Source: Acidobacteriota bacterium
GTDB taxonomy: Bacteria > Acidobacteriota > Vicinamibacteria > Vicinamibacterales > Vicinamibacteraceae
Direction of reading: 5' to 3'
DNA length: 41,691 nucleotides
NCBI GenBank assembly: GCA_023429845.1
Contig: JAEZCY010000143.1
Coordinates: 1 to 41,691, forward strand
The notes below the pieces were generated by a model that ran no database searches, was not told the DNA's origin, and saw only the letters and a program-made list of their open reading frames with translations. Below, piece after piece: positions 1 through 7,737 of this stretch. Position 1 is the stretch's first letter, and every line of letters starts with the position of its first letter. Position numbers and translations under genes: made by a program.

Positions 1-13
1 TGGTGCTCTACCC

Positions 14-34
14 CCCCGCGGGGCCCCCGCGGGG
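14..34. repeat. Two abutting CCCCGCGGGG palindromes at window edge
   Basis: The 10-mer CCCCGCGGGG occurs at 14-23 and again at 25-34, just past the moeA stop codon. Each copy is its own reverse complement, so it could fold as a GC hairpin behind moeA. There is no T-run, and similar G/C homopolymer sits at the other end of the window, so a contig-edge artefact is as likely as a real terminator. Confidence 0.35.
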
Positions 35-43
35 CGCACGCCC

Positions 44-1297
44 TCAGTACAGCGTCACCACCACGCGGGTGCCAGCCGCCACGTTCGTGACGCCGACGGG
101 GACCTCGACATAGCCGTCGGCATCCGACAGGCTCGTCACGTCGCCCGACCCCTTGAACGCCGGCAGGGCCGCGTCGCCGTCGAGCCGCACCGGGTGGAAC
201 TGCAGACGGTCTCGCGGCGACTTCAGCTCACGTGCGAGCGTCGCCTCGCGCACCTGCGCCACGAGCGGCGGCAACCCGGCCAGCCTGCGGACGAGCGGCC
301 GCAGCAGCACGTAGGCGTTGGAGAGGCAGGAGGTGGGATTGCCGGGCATCGCCAGCACCAGCTGGGCGCCGATGCGAGCGAAACCGGTCGGCTTGCCGGG
401 CTTCACAGCGATGCCGTGAAACAGCATCTCGCCGCGCTCGGCAATCAAATCCGCGACGAAATCCTGCTCTCCCACCGAACTGCCTCCCGAGCAGACGACC
501 AGGTCGGCGCCGACCGCCGCATCGAGGGCATCGCGCCAGTGGCCCATCGTGTCGCGCACGAGCGGCAGCGGCGTCACCCGCGCGCCTGCCGCTTCGCAGA
601 TCGCGGCCAGCATGACGCGGTTCGCGTCGTAGATCCGGCCGGGCGCCGGCGGGCCGGCGTCCAGCTGCGCGTCCAGGAGTTCGTCGCCGCTGGACACGAG
701 CGCCACGACCGGCTGTCGCCGCACGCGCACCTCGCGTAGCCCGAACGACGCCGCTACCCCGAGGCGTGCCGGGGTCAGCTCGTCGCCCGCGCGCAGGACT
801 ACCGCACCGGCGGCCACGTCGCTGGCGCGACGCGAGACGTGCTCGCCCCTGGCCGCGGGGCCGGAGAACCGCACGCGCCCCGCTGCGCGACGAGTGCGTT
901 CCACCATCACGACGGCGTCGGCGCCGTCTGGAAGCGGCGCGCCGGTGGCGATGTCGATGCAGGCGCGCTCGCCGAGGCGGCCGTCGTACACGTGCCCGGG
1001 GCGGGCCCGGCCGGCCAGCGCCAGCCACACCGGCGCGGTGTCGGTGGCATCGGCCAGGTCGAGGCTGCGCACCGCGTACCCGTCCATGGCCGATCGGTCG
1101 AAGCCCGGCACGTCGAATGGCGCCGCCACATCGTCGGCCAACACGCGACCGCTGGCGGCGACCAGCTCAAGCCTCTCGCGCCCCTCCACGGGATGGGCGG
1201 TGGCGTGGATCAGCTGGCGGGCCTCGTCGAATGGCAGGACGGTTCCGAATGGCCGCATGCCGCCAAATTTCGGGTCGAGTTCTTCAGTTGGGGCCAT
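44..1297 (-). CDS. moeA: Molybdopterin molybdenumtransferase MoeA
   Basis: MoeA inserts molybdenum into adenylylated molybdopterin in the last step of molybdenum-cofactor synthesis, in the cytoplasm. The 417-residue length is normal for the family. Visible family features are an N-terminal MoeA segment ending in DRSAMDGYAV, the central molybdopterin-binding domain with VSSGDELL and SGGSSVGEQDF, the KPGKPTGFA and MPGNPTSC loops, and a C-terminal beta domain. The start at 1297 leaves only three bases before the longest reading of the divergent kinase gene. A second Met 13 codons in (MRPFGTVLPFDEA) is closer to the usual family start and may be the true one. The partner gene moaB/mogA lies about 5.8 kb away on the same strand, separated by an opposite-strand signalling operon. 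Confidence 0.95.
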   Translation of the reverse strand: MAPTEELDPKFGGMRPFGTVLPFDEARQLIHATAHPVEGRERLELVAASGRVLADDVAAPFDVPGFDRSAMDGYAVRSLDLADATDTAPVWLALAGRARPGHVYDGRLGERACIDIATGAPLPDGADAVVMVERTRRAAGRVRFSGPAARGEHVSRRASDVAAGAVVLRAGDELTPARLGVAASFGLREVRVRRQPVVALVSSGDELLDAQLDAGPPAPGRIYDANRVMLAAICEAAGARVTPLPLVRDTMGHWRDALDAAVGADLVVCSGGSSVGEQDFVADLIAERGEMLFHGIAVKPGKPTGFARIGAQLVLAMPGNPTSCLSNAYVLLRPLVRRLAGLPPLVAQVREATLARELKSPRDRLQFHPVRLDGDAALPAFKGSGDVTSLSDADGYVEVPVGVTNVAAGTRVVVTLY

Positions 1298-1351
1298 TGA
1301 ATGGATGAGATCGCTGTCCAGCTCAGCGGGAGCTACGGGCTACGGTCCACT

Positions 1352-4300
1352 ATGATGGCCCGATACCCGGGATCCAACTCGACCATCGTGTACCGACTGC
1401 CTGCCGCCGCCCTCTACGTCCTGCTCAGCGCCGCCACGACGCTGGTCTTCGTCGCCGATCTCTACACGCCGTTCGGCGTTGCCGTGTGGATCCTCTACCA
1501 GATCCCACTGGTCTTGACGATGCTGGGGCCGCGCGCCGACGCTCCGCTGATCGTCGGCGCGCTGATCACGGTGATGGTCGCGGTGACGTCCGCCACCGAT
1601 GAGCACACGCTGATCCCACCGTGGGTCGCTTACCTGAATCGTGCCTGCGGCCTCGTGGCGACGTGGGCGGTGGCGTGGCTGATGCGGAACCTGTTGGTGC
1701 ACCGCAACGGCTTGCAGCAGGAAGCACGCATCCGCGAGATCCACACGCAGGTGCTCGGCGTGGTGCAGGGTGAACAGTCCACGTCCGAGATCGCCGCCCG
1801 CACGCTCGACGTCCTGGTGCGCGCGGCCGGTGCCGACGCCGGCGCCTTCTACGTGCGCACGGGCCCCGACGTATTCCGACTCGCCGGCTCGCACGGCGTG
1901 GACATGGCCAGCATCCCCGGCACCTTCGAGGTGGGTCAGGGGATGCTGGGGCAGGTGACGACACAGCAGGCGCTGACGCGGTTCGATCGTGTGCCCGCGG
2001 ACAGCTTTCGTGTCAGCACCGCCTTCACCACGCGAGGACCGTCCGACCTGCTGCTGATGCCGCTCGTGGCCGACGGCGCGACGCATGGCCTTCTCGAACT
2101 CGCGCTGCCGCCCACGGTGCCAGCCGAGATCGTCACGACGCTCGAGCGCGTCGGGCCAGCGGTGGGCGTGGCGCTGCAGACGGCGGCATTCCGTGAGCGG
2201 GTCAGCGCGCTGCACGTCGAGACACAGCGCCAGCGGGACGAACTGCAAACGCAGCAGGAAGAGCTGCGCGTCGCCAACGAGGAACTCGAGGAACAGAGCA
2301 ATGCGTTGAAGGCGTCGCAGGAGCGTCTGCACGAGCAGCAGGCCGAGCTCGAGGCAACCAACGCGCAGCTCGAGGCGCAGACCCAGGAGCTCGAGACCCA
2401 GCAGCAGGCGCTGGCCGATGCCGCGTCGCGCGCGGAGCAGGCGAGTCAGTACAAGTCCGAGTTCCTCGCCAACATGTCGCACGAGCTGCGCACGCCCCTG
2501 AACAGCGTGCTCATCCTCGCGCGCTTGCTGGCCGACAATCGCGGTGGCGGGTTGAGCGACGAGCAGGTGCGCTACGCCAACACGATCCACTCGTCGGGAT
2601 CGCACCTGCTGACGCTGATCAACGACATCCTCGACCTGGCGCGTATCGAGGCCGGCCGCGTCGATCTGAGCATGGAGGATGTGGACCTCCGGGTGTTCTG
2701 CGAGGGGCTGCGCGAGACGTTCGATCCGATCGCCCGCGACAGGCAGCTCGAGTTCGCGGTGGAGGTCGCACCAACCGTGCCGGCGGCCTTCACGAGCGAT
2801 TCGGTGCGGCTGCAGCAGATCCTCGTCAACCTGCTGTCCAACGCCTGCAAGTTCACCACGGAAGGACACGTGCGGCTGCGCGTGTACCGGCAGGGGGAGC
2901 GCATCGCCTTCGAGGTGGAAGACACGGGCCCCGGCATCCCGCGCGACAAGTTCGACGTGATCTTCGAGGCGTTCCGGCAGGCCGATGGCAGCACGCAGCG
3001 CCGGTTCGGCGGCACGGGCCTGGGGCTCTCCATCTCGCGACAGCTCGCGCACCTCCTCGGCGGGGAGCTGCTCGTGGACAGCGTGCTCGGGAGGGGCAGC
3101 CGGTTCACGCTCCTCGTGCCGCTTCTCTACGATGCGAACGCGGTGCCGAGCGCCGGGACGCCGGGCACGTCCCTCGCAGGCCGCGCCAGCGTCGCGCCCG
3201 TACCGGAGCCGCGCCCGGCCCGCGTGCCTGCGTCCGCCGGAACGGCCGCGCGCGACGATCGCGGCAGCCTGACCCGCACCGGACGACTGCTCCTCGTCGT
3301 CGAGGACGATCAGGCATTCGCCGAGATCCTCTGCGAACTCGCCCACGAGATGGAGTTCGACTGCGTCGTCGCGTCCACGACGGACGAGGGCATGCGCCTC
3401 GCCGTGGAAATGCAGCCGACGGGCGTGCTCCTCGACGTCAGCCTGCCGGATGGCTCCGGCCTTGCCCTGCTCGATCGGCTCAAGCGCACGCCCGTCACCA
3501 GGCACATCCCCGTCCACATGATGTCGGTGGACGACCACACGCAGACGGCGCTGGCGCTGGGAGCCGTCGGCTATGCGGTGAAGCCGGCCGACCGCGAGAC
3601 GCTCGTGGAAAGCCTGCGGCGCATCGAGCAGCAGACGCAGCGCGACGTACGCCGCCTCCTGATCGTGGAGGACGATGCGACGTTGCGTTCGAGCATGGTG
3701 GAGCTGCTGCGCCTCGAGGGCGTGCAACTGCACGACGTGGGAACCGCGACCGAGGCCATCGAGGCGCTGGGGAGCACCAGCTACGACTGCGTGGTGCTGG
3801 ACCTCACCCTTCCGGACGCCAGTGGCTTCGACGTGCTCGACAGGATGAGCGCGAGCGGAGAGCAGGCGTTTCCTCCCGTCATCATCTACACGGGGCAGGC
3901 GCTCTCGAGCGACGAAGAGGAACGGCTCCGTCGTTATTCGCGCTCGGTCATCGTCAAGGGAGCGCGTTCACCCGAGCGCCTCCTCGACGAGGTCACGCTG
4001 TTCCTGCACAGGGTGGAGGCCGCCCTGCCGAGCGAGTCGCAGCGCATGCTCCGTGCCGCGCGGGAGCGCGACGAGCTCTTCGAAGGCCGACGCATCCTGC
4101 TCGCCGAAGACGACGTGCGAAACATCTTCGCGCTGTCGGCCGTCCTCGAGCCGCGCGGTGCGACGATGGTCATCGCGCGCAACGGGCGCGAGGCCGTGGA
4201 CCTGGCTGCGACGCAGCCGCCCGATCTCGTGCTGATGGACATCATGATGCCGGAGATGGACGGGCTCACTGCCATCCGCACCCTCCGGGCGAACCCGGCA

Positions 4301-4450
4301 TCGAAGAACCTGCCGATCATCGCGCTGACCGCCAAGGCGCGTCCCGACGATCGGGCGCAGTGTCTGGCCGCCGGCGCCAGCGACTACATGGCCAAGCCCA
4401 TCGACATCGACAAGCTGGTGTCGTTGTGCCGGGTGTGGATGGCGCGATGA
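1352..4450 (+). CDS. Membrane hybrid histidine kinase with GAF and three receiver domains
   Basis: A multi-domain sensor kinase. From the frame opening at 1301 the order is: about four hydrophobic helices (residues 25-130), a GAF-like domain (about 150-295), a long Gln/Glu-rich coiled coil (about 300-385), a HisKA domain with HELRTPLN (phospho-acceptor His near 394), an HATPase domain (N box NLLSNACKF near 510, DTGPGIP, FGGTGLGLS), then three receiver domains starting near 663, 784 and 931. Their probable phospho-acceptor Asp residues are in LLDVSLPD, VLDLTLPD and LMDIMMPEMDG. The reading frame opens with ATG at 1301, but that is three bases from the divergent moeA start, so I prefer the double ATG at 1352, which still keeps every helix. 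The stop overlaps cheR by ATGA, giving a coupled four-gene signalling operon. The ligand is unknown. Confidence 0.93.
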   Translation: MMARYPGSNSTIVYRLPAAALYVLLSAATTLVFVADLYTPFGVAVWILYQIPLVLTMLGPRADAPLIVGALITVMVAVTSATDEHTLIPPWVAYLNRACGLVATWAVAWLMRNLLVHRNGLQQEARIREIHTQVLGVVQGEQSTSEIAARTLDVLVRAAGADAGAFYVRTGPDVFRLAGSHGVDMASIPGTFEVGQGMLGQVTTQQALTRFDRVPADSFRVSTAFTTRGPSDLLLMPLVADGATHGLLELALPPTVPAEIVTTLERVGPAVGVALQTAAFRERVSALHVETQRQRDELQTQQEELRVANEELEEQSNALKASQERLHEQQAELEATNAQLEAQTQELETQQQALADAASRAEQASQYKSEFLANMSHELRTPLNSVLILARLLADNRGGGLSDEQVRYANTIHSSGSHLLTLINDILDLARIEAGRVDLSMEDVDLRVFCEGLRETFDPIARDRQLEFAVEVAPTVPAAFTSDSVRLQQILVNLLSNACKFTTEGHVRLRVYRQGERIAFEVEDTGPGIPRDKFDVIFEAFRQADGSTQRRFGGTGLGLSISRQLAHLLGGELLVDSVLGRGSRFTLLVPLLYDANAVPSAGTPGTSLAGRASVAPVPEPRPARVPASAGTAARDDRGSLTRTGRLLLVVEDDQAFAEILCELAHEMEFDCVVASTTDEGMRLAVEMQPTGVLLDVSLPDGSGLALLDRLKRTPVTRHIPVHMMSVDDHTQTALALGAVGYAVKPADRETLVESLRRIEQQTQRDVRRLLIVEDDATLRSSMVELLRLEGVQLHDVGTATEAIEALGSTSYDCVVLDLTLPDASGFDVLDRMSASGEQAFPPVIIYTGQALSSDEEERLRRYSRSVIVKGARSPERLLDEVTLFLHRVEAALPSESQRMLRAARERDELFEGRRILLAEDDVRNIFALSAVLEPRGATMVIARNGREAVDLAATQPPDLVLMDIMMPEMDGLTAIRTLRANPASKNLPIIALTAKARPDDRAQCLAAGASDYMAKPIDIDKLVSLCRVWMAR

Positions 4451-5283
4451 ACCGCGCCGTGACTGCCGAAGCCGTGACCGACATCGAGCTGGACTTGCTG
4501 CTCGAGGCCGTTTGGCGACGGTACTCCTACGATTTCCGGCAGTACGCGCGGGCCTCGATGCGCCGACGGGTGCTGGGCGCGATGCGGCGGATCGGCGTGG
4601 AGCGCGTGTCGCAACTGCAGGACGCGGTGCTCCACGATCCCGCGGTCTTCACCCACCTGCTCACCCTGATTTCCGTGCCGGTGAGCGACTTCTTCCGCGA
4701 CCCGCCCTACTTCGCAGCGCTGCGCGCCGACGTCTTCCCGCTGCTGGCCACCTACCCCTCCCTCAAGGTGTGGGTGGCCGGCTGCAGCACCGGGGAAGAG
4801 GTGTACTCCATCGCCATCCTGCTCGCCGAGCTGGGCTTGCTGGAGCGCACGCTGATCTATGCCACCGACATCAACCCGGCGGCGCTCAGGACCGCCGAGG
4901 ACGCGGTGTACCCGTCGGCGCGGGTCGCCGGGTTCTCGCGCAACTACCAGGCCGCGGGGGGCACGGGGTCACTTGCCGACTACTACACGGCCGCCTACGA
5001 TCGGGTCGTCTTCGACCGGCGACTCCGGTCGCGGATCACGTTCTCGGATCACTCGCTCGCGACGGACGCGGTGTTTGCCGAAGTGCAGTTCGTGTCGTGC
5101 CGGAACGTGCTGATCTATTTCGATCGACAGCTGCAAGAGCGGGCCATCCAGCTGTTCCACGACGCCCTGGTGCCCCGGGGGTTCCTGGGCATCGGCTCAC
5201 GTGAGAGCCTGCTCGGCTTCCGCGCGGCCAGCGCCTTCGAGCTGCCGGCACGCGAGGCCCGCATCTACAGGAGGCTCGCATGA
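4447..5283 (+). CDS. cheR: CheR-type protein-glutamate methyltransferase
   Basis: A 278-aa SAM-dependent methyltransferase of the CheR family, which methylates receptor glutamates. It shows the small N-terminal helical domain, then a Rossmann domain with the SAM loop VAGCSTGEEVYSIA and the family signature FVSCRNVLIYF. The start is the ATG overlapping the kinase stop (ATGA at 4447-4450); the frame is open further upstream, but that part lies inside the kinase gene. Its own end overlaps cheB in the same way. No methyl-accepting chemotaxis protein, CheA or CheW is present nearby, so this looks like the CheR/CheB-hybrid-kinase module found outside flagellar clusters, where the methylated target is generally not known. 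Confidence 0.94.
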   Translation: MNRAVTAEAVTDIELDLLLEAVWRRYSYDFRQYARASMRRRVLGAMRRIGVERVSQLQDAVLHDPAVFTHLLTLISVPVSDFFRDPPYFAALRADVFPLLATYPSLKVWVAGCSTGEEVYSIAILLAELGLLERTLIYATDINPAALRTAEDAVYPSARVAGFSRNYQAAGGTGSLADYYTAAYDRVVFDRRLRSRITFSDHSLATDAVFAEVQFVSCRNVLIYFDRQLQERAIQLFHDALVPRGFLGIGSRESLLGFRAASAFELPAREARIYRRLA

Positions 5284-5882
5284 TCGCGGAACTGGCGCGC
5301 GCGCTTCAGGAACGGCCTCCCGCGGTGATCGCCATCGGCGCGTCCGCAGGCGCCGTGGAAGCGCTGATGCATCTGCTGCCGGAATTGCCGGCGGATCTGC
5401 GGGTGCCCGTCCTGGTCGTCGTGCACGTGCCGGCAGACCGACGCAGCGCCTTGCCGCAGCTGTTCGACAGGGCGTGCGCGCTGCCCACGCGCGAAGCGGA
5501 AGACAAGATCATGCCAGAGCCGTCCACCGTGTACTTCGCCCCACCGGACTACCACCTGCTTGTCGAACGTGACGGCGCGCTCGCCCTGTCGGTCGATGAG
5601 CCCGTGCATCACTCGCGCCCCTCGATCGACGTCCTGTTCGATGCGGTGGTGGAAGCTCACGGCTCGGCCGCCATCGGCATCCTGCTCTCGGGGGCGAGCC
5701 GCGACGGCGCCGAAGGACTCGCCAGGATGCACGCCGCGGGAGCGCACACCTGGGTGCAGGACCCGGCATCGGCCTCGGTGGCGGTGATGCCGCGCGCCGC
5801 GCTCGCACTCGCGCCCCATCCAACGCTCGGCCCTCGCGACATGGGTCGGACCATCGCCCAGTGGAGCACGCACAATGGCTGA
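5280..5882 (+). CDS. cheB: CheB-type methylesterase, catalytic domain only
   Basis: At 200 residues this matches the C-terminal methylesterase domain of CheB without the N-terminal receiver domain of the chemotaxis protein. Candidate catalytic residues are Ser in AIGASAGAVEAL, His in VVVHVPADRR and Asp in LLSGASRDGAEGL, in the family order. It would remove methyl groups, and possibly deamidate, the same target that CheR modifies. It overlaps cheR (ATGA at 5280) and the next gene by 8 bases, so all four genes are probably translated together. Without a receiver domain on the same chain, activity is likely controlled by interaction with one of the neighbouring hybrid kinases; that is inference. 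Confidence 0.92.
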   Translation: MIAELARALQERPPAVIAIGASAGAVEALMHLLPELPADLRVPVLVVVHVPADRRSALPQLFDRACALPTREAEDKIMPEPSTVYFAPPDYHLLVERDGALALSVDEPVHHSRPSIDVLFDAVVEAHGSAAIGILLSGASRDGAEGLARMHAAGAHTWVQDPASASVAVMPRAALALAPHPTLGPRDMGRTIAQWSTHNG

Positions 5883-7038
5883 CGCCGTTACGCTGCCCGG
5901 AATGTCGGCGCAGACGACCGGCATCGCCACGCCGGTCTCGGTGCTGGCCGTCGACGACATTCCCGACAACCTCGACGTGCTGGAAGCACTGCTGGCCGAG
6001 CCGGGCCTGCAGGTGCTGCGTGCGTCCGGCGGGCAGGAAGCCCTCGAGCTGTTGCTGCGCCACGACGACGTGGCGGTGGCCCTGCTCGACGTGCACATGC
6101 CCGAGATGGACGGCTTCGAGCTCGCGGAGTTGATGCGCGGCACCGAGCGGACCCGTCACATCCCGATCATCTTTCTCACGGCAGCGGCACCGGAAGCGGC
6201 GCGCCTCTTTCGGGGCTACGAGGCCGGGGCGGTGGACTTCCTGTTCAAGCCGCTCGACATCTCGCTGGTCCGCAGCAAGGTGCAGGTGTTCACCGAGCTG
6301 TTCCGGCAGCGCCAGCAGCTCGCGGCGCAGCTCGAGGAACAGGCGCAGCTCGTACGCATGTCGGAGTTGCTGTTCGGCGTGCTCGGACACGACCTGCGCA
6401 CGCCGCTGAGCGCCATCGTGACCTCTGCAGAGGTGCTGCGGCTCCGGTCGCAGGGAGACGAGACGCTGCAGCGCGTGGCCTCGACGATACAGTCCGCGTC
6501 GGCGCGCATGACCCGCCTCATCGCGCAGTTGCTCGATTTCGGAGCCGCGCGCCTGGGCAACCTGCCCATCGACCCCCGGCCGACGGCGCTCGGCCCACTG
6601 TGCGAAGCGGCCATCGGCGAGCTGCAGGACCGCGGCACGTTCGAGGTACACGAGAGCGGGGACGTGTCGGGCACGTGGGATCCGGACCGCTTGCTGCAGG
6701 TGCTGTCGAACCTGCTCGGCAACGCCGTGCAGCACGGTGATGGTGCCAGCCCGGTGCGGGTGCGGCTCTGTGGCAGCGAACCCGACAGCGTGATCATCGA
6801 AGTAGCCAACGTCGGTTCGCTGCCGCCCGACACCGCCGCCACGCTGTTCACGCCGTTCGCGCAGTCGAGTGCGTCCACGCGCGGCACGGGCCTGGGCCTC
6901 TACATCGTGGACCACGTGGTGAAGGCGCACGGCGGGCACGTCTCCGGCCGCAGTGTCGACGACCAGACGATCTTCACCGTGCGTGTGCCCAGGCACGTGC
7001 GCGGACGGCCGGCCCGGGCGGGCGGCGCCTTGAGGTAA
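5875..7038 (+). CDS. Response regulator-histidine kinase fusion
   Basis: A 387-residue soluble protein with an N-terminal receiver domain (VLAVDDIPDN acidic pocket, LLDVHMPEMDG phospho-acceptor Asp, FKPLD lysine), a short coiled-coil linker, a HisKA domain (GHDLRTPLSAIV) and an HATPase domain (NLLGNAVQHG, then RGTGLGLYIV). The order REC-HisKA-HATPase is inverted relative to ordinary hybrid kinases, so a phosphoryl group received at the N-terminus could gate its kinase activity. It is the last gene of the four-gene signalling operon and overlaps cheB by 8 bases. No output DNA-binding domain is present. It ends 21 bases before the convergent moaB gene, with a hairpin between them. Confidence 0.92.
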   Translation: MADAVTLPGMSAQTTGIATPVSVLAVDDIPDNLDVLEALLAEPGLQVLRASGGQEALELLLRHDDVAVALLDVHMPEMDGFELAELMRGTERTRHIPIIFLTAAAPEAARLFRGYEAGAVDFLFKPLDISLVRSKVQVFTELFRQRQQLAAQLEEQAQLVRMSELLFGVLGHDLRTPLSAIVTSAEVLRLRSQGDETLQRVASTIQSASARMTRLIAQLLDFGAARLGNLPIDPRPTALGPLCEAAIGELQDRGTFEVHESGDVSGTWDPDRLLQVLSNLLGNAVQHGDGASPVRVRLCGSEPDSVIIEVANVGSLPPDTAATLFTPFAQSSASTRGTGLGLYIVDHVVKAHGGHVSGRSVDDQTIFTVRVPRHVRGRPARAGGALR

Positions 7039-7064
7039 GCGGCGGCGACGGGTGCCGCCCTACC
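7034..7064. terminator. Candidate bidirectional hairpin between convergent genes
   Basis: GGTAAGCGGC pairs imperfectly with GCCGCCCTACC across the 7034-7064 interval, spanning both converging stop codons. There is no U-tract on either strand, so the call rests on position and stem strength only. Confidence 0.3.
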
Positions 7065-7563
7065 GGCGCGCTTCCCGGACGAGATGACCCAGTTCCGGCA
7101 GCACCAGCTTCTCCATGGCGAGACGCACCGCGGGCTCCGAACCGGGCAGCGCGATGATCACGCGGCATTGCGACACGCCCGCACAGGCGCGACTCAACAT
7201 CGCCGCGGGGCCTATCTGCTGGTAACTGAGCATTCGGAACAACTCGCCGAAACCCGGAATGGGCTTGTCGAGCAGCTTCATCAGCGCTTCGTGGGTGTTG
7301 TCACGCCTGGCTACGCCGGTGCCGCCCGTCGTGAGGATCGCATCCACGTCGTCGCGCGACCGCTGCCGCAGCACCCACGCGAGCACGGCACTCTCGTCGT
7401 CGCGCACGAGGCCGCGCGCCACAATCGAGTGTCCGTGTCCTTCGAGCAGCGACACCACGCTGCCGCCCCCGGTATCGCTCTCGAGCGTGCGAGTGTCGCT
7501 GATGGTCAGGACGGCGCAGCGCACCGACCGTGGCGCCGCAGCGCGATGGGCTTCGTGGGACAC
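7060..7563 (-). CDS. moaB: Molybdenum cofactor biosynthesis protein MoaB/MogA
   Basis: This family adenylylates molybdopterin before metal insertion by MoeA. The 167-aa protein has the molybdopterin-binding core AVLTISDTRT, the ILTTGGTGVARRD loop and a late ALPGSEPAV loop, the usual size and order for MoaB/MogA. The frame is open far upstream, but homology starts at the GTG at 7563 (SHEAHRAAAPRSV), which I take as the start. The moeA gene that acts next in the pathway is on the same strand about 5.8 kb away; the signalling operon in between runs the other way. MoaB and MogA cannot be separated by eye. Confidence 0.92.
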   Translation of the reverse strand: MSHEAHRAAAPRSVRCAVLTISDTRTLESDTGGGSVVSLLEGHGHSIVARGLVRDDESAVLAWVLRQRSRDDVDAILTTGGTGVARRDNTHEALMKLLDKPIPGFGELFRMLSYQQIGPAAMLSRACAGVSQCRVIIALPGSEPAVRLAMEKLVLPELGHLVREARR

Positions 7564-7627
7564 GCCGCAATTATAGGAACGCCGCGCCTCACGCAGAACC
7601 GTCCGGCGCCGCGCGTGCCCGGGGGCC

Positions 7628-7725
7628 TCAGCCGAGGCCTTTGCGAGACGCCGCGGCCCTGTCCGCTGAAGCCCTGGCGAAGAGTGGCGAACCTGTTCCG
7701 CCGGAGCCTTGGCGAAGGCGAATGC
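7628..7725. repeat. Three degenerate 34-35 bp tandem repeats
   Basis: Units start at about 7628, 7662 and 7697 and share the approximate core TCCGCYGRAGCCYTGGCGA. Unit 3 is the cleanest and contains a GCCTT-GGCG-AAGGC hairpin. The array lies between the divergent moaB and GH3 genes, ending just before the GH3 start. Similar GC-rich elements are dispersed in acidobacterial genomes as I recall them; family membership is inferred. Confidence 0.5.
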
Positions 7726-7737
7726 GACAATCTCCTG

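Noticed and set aside
1340..3733. 797-aa open frame on the minus strand
   Set aside because: Exact antisense of the hybrid kinase gene, rich in His/Arg/Gln, no domain. A GC-rich shadow.
5509..6996. 495-aa open frame on the minus strand
   Set aside because: Lies opposite cheB and the regulator-kinase gene, whose motifs are intact; composition is that of a shadow frame.
7084..7737. Upstream extension of the GH3 frame
   Set aside because: Overlaps moaB in antisense and a repeat array; the signal peptide begins at 7738.
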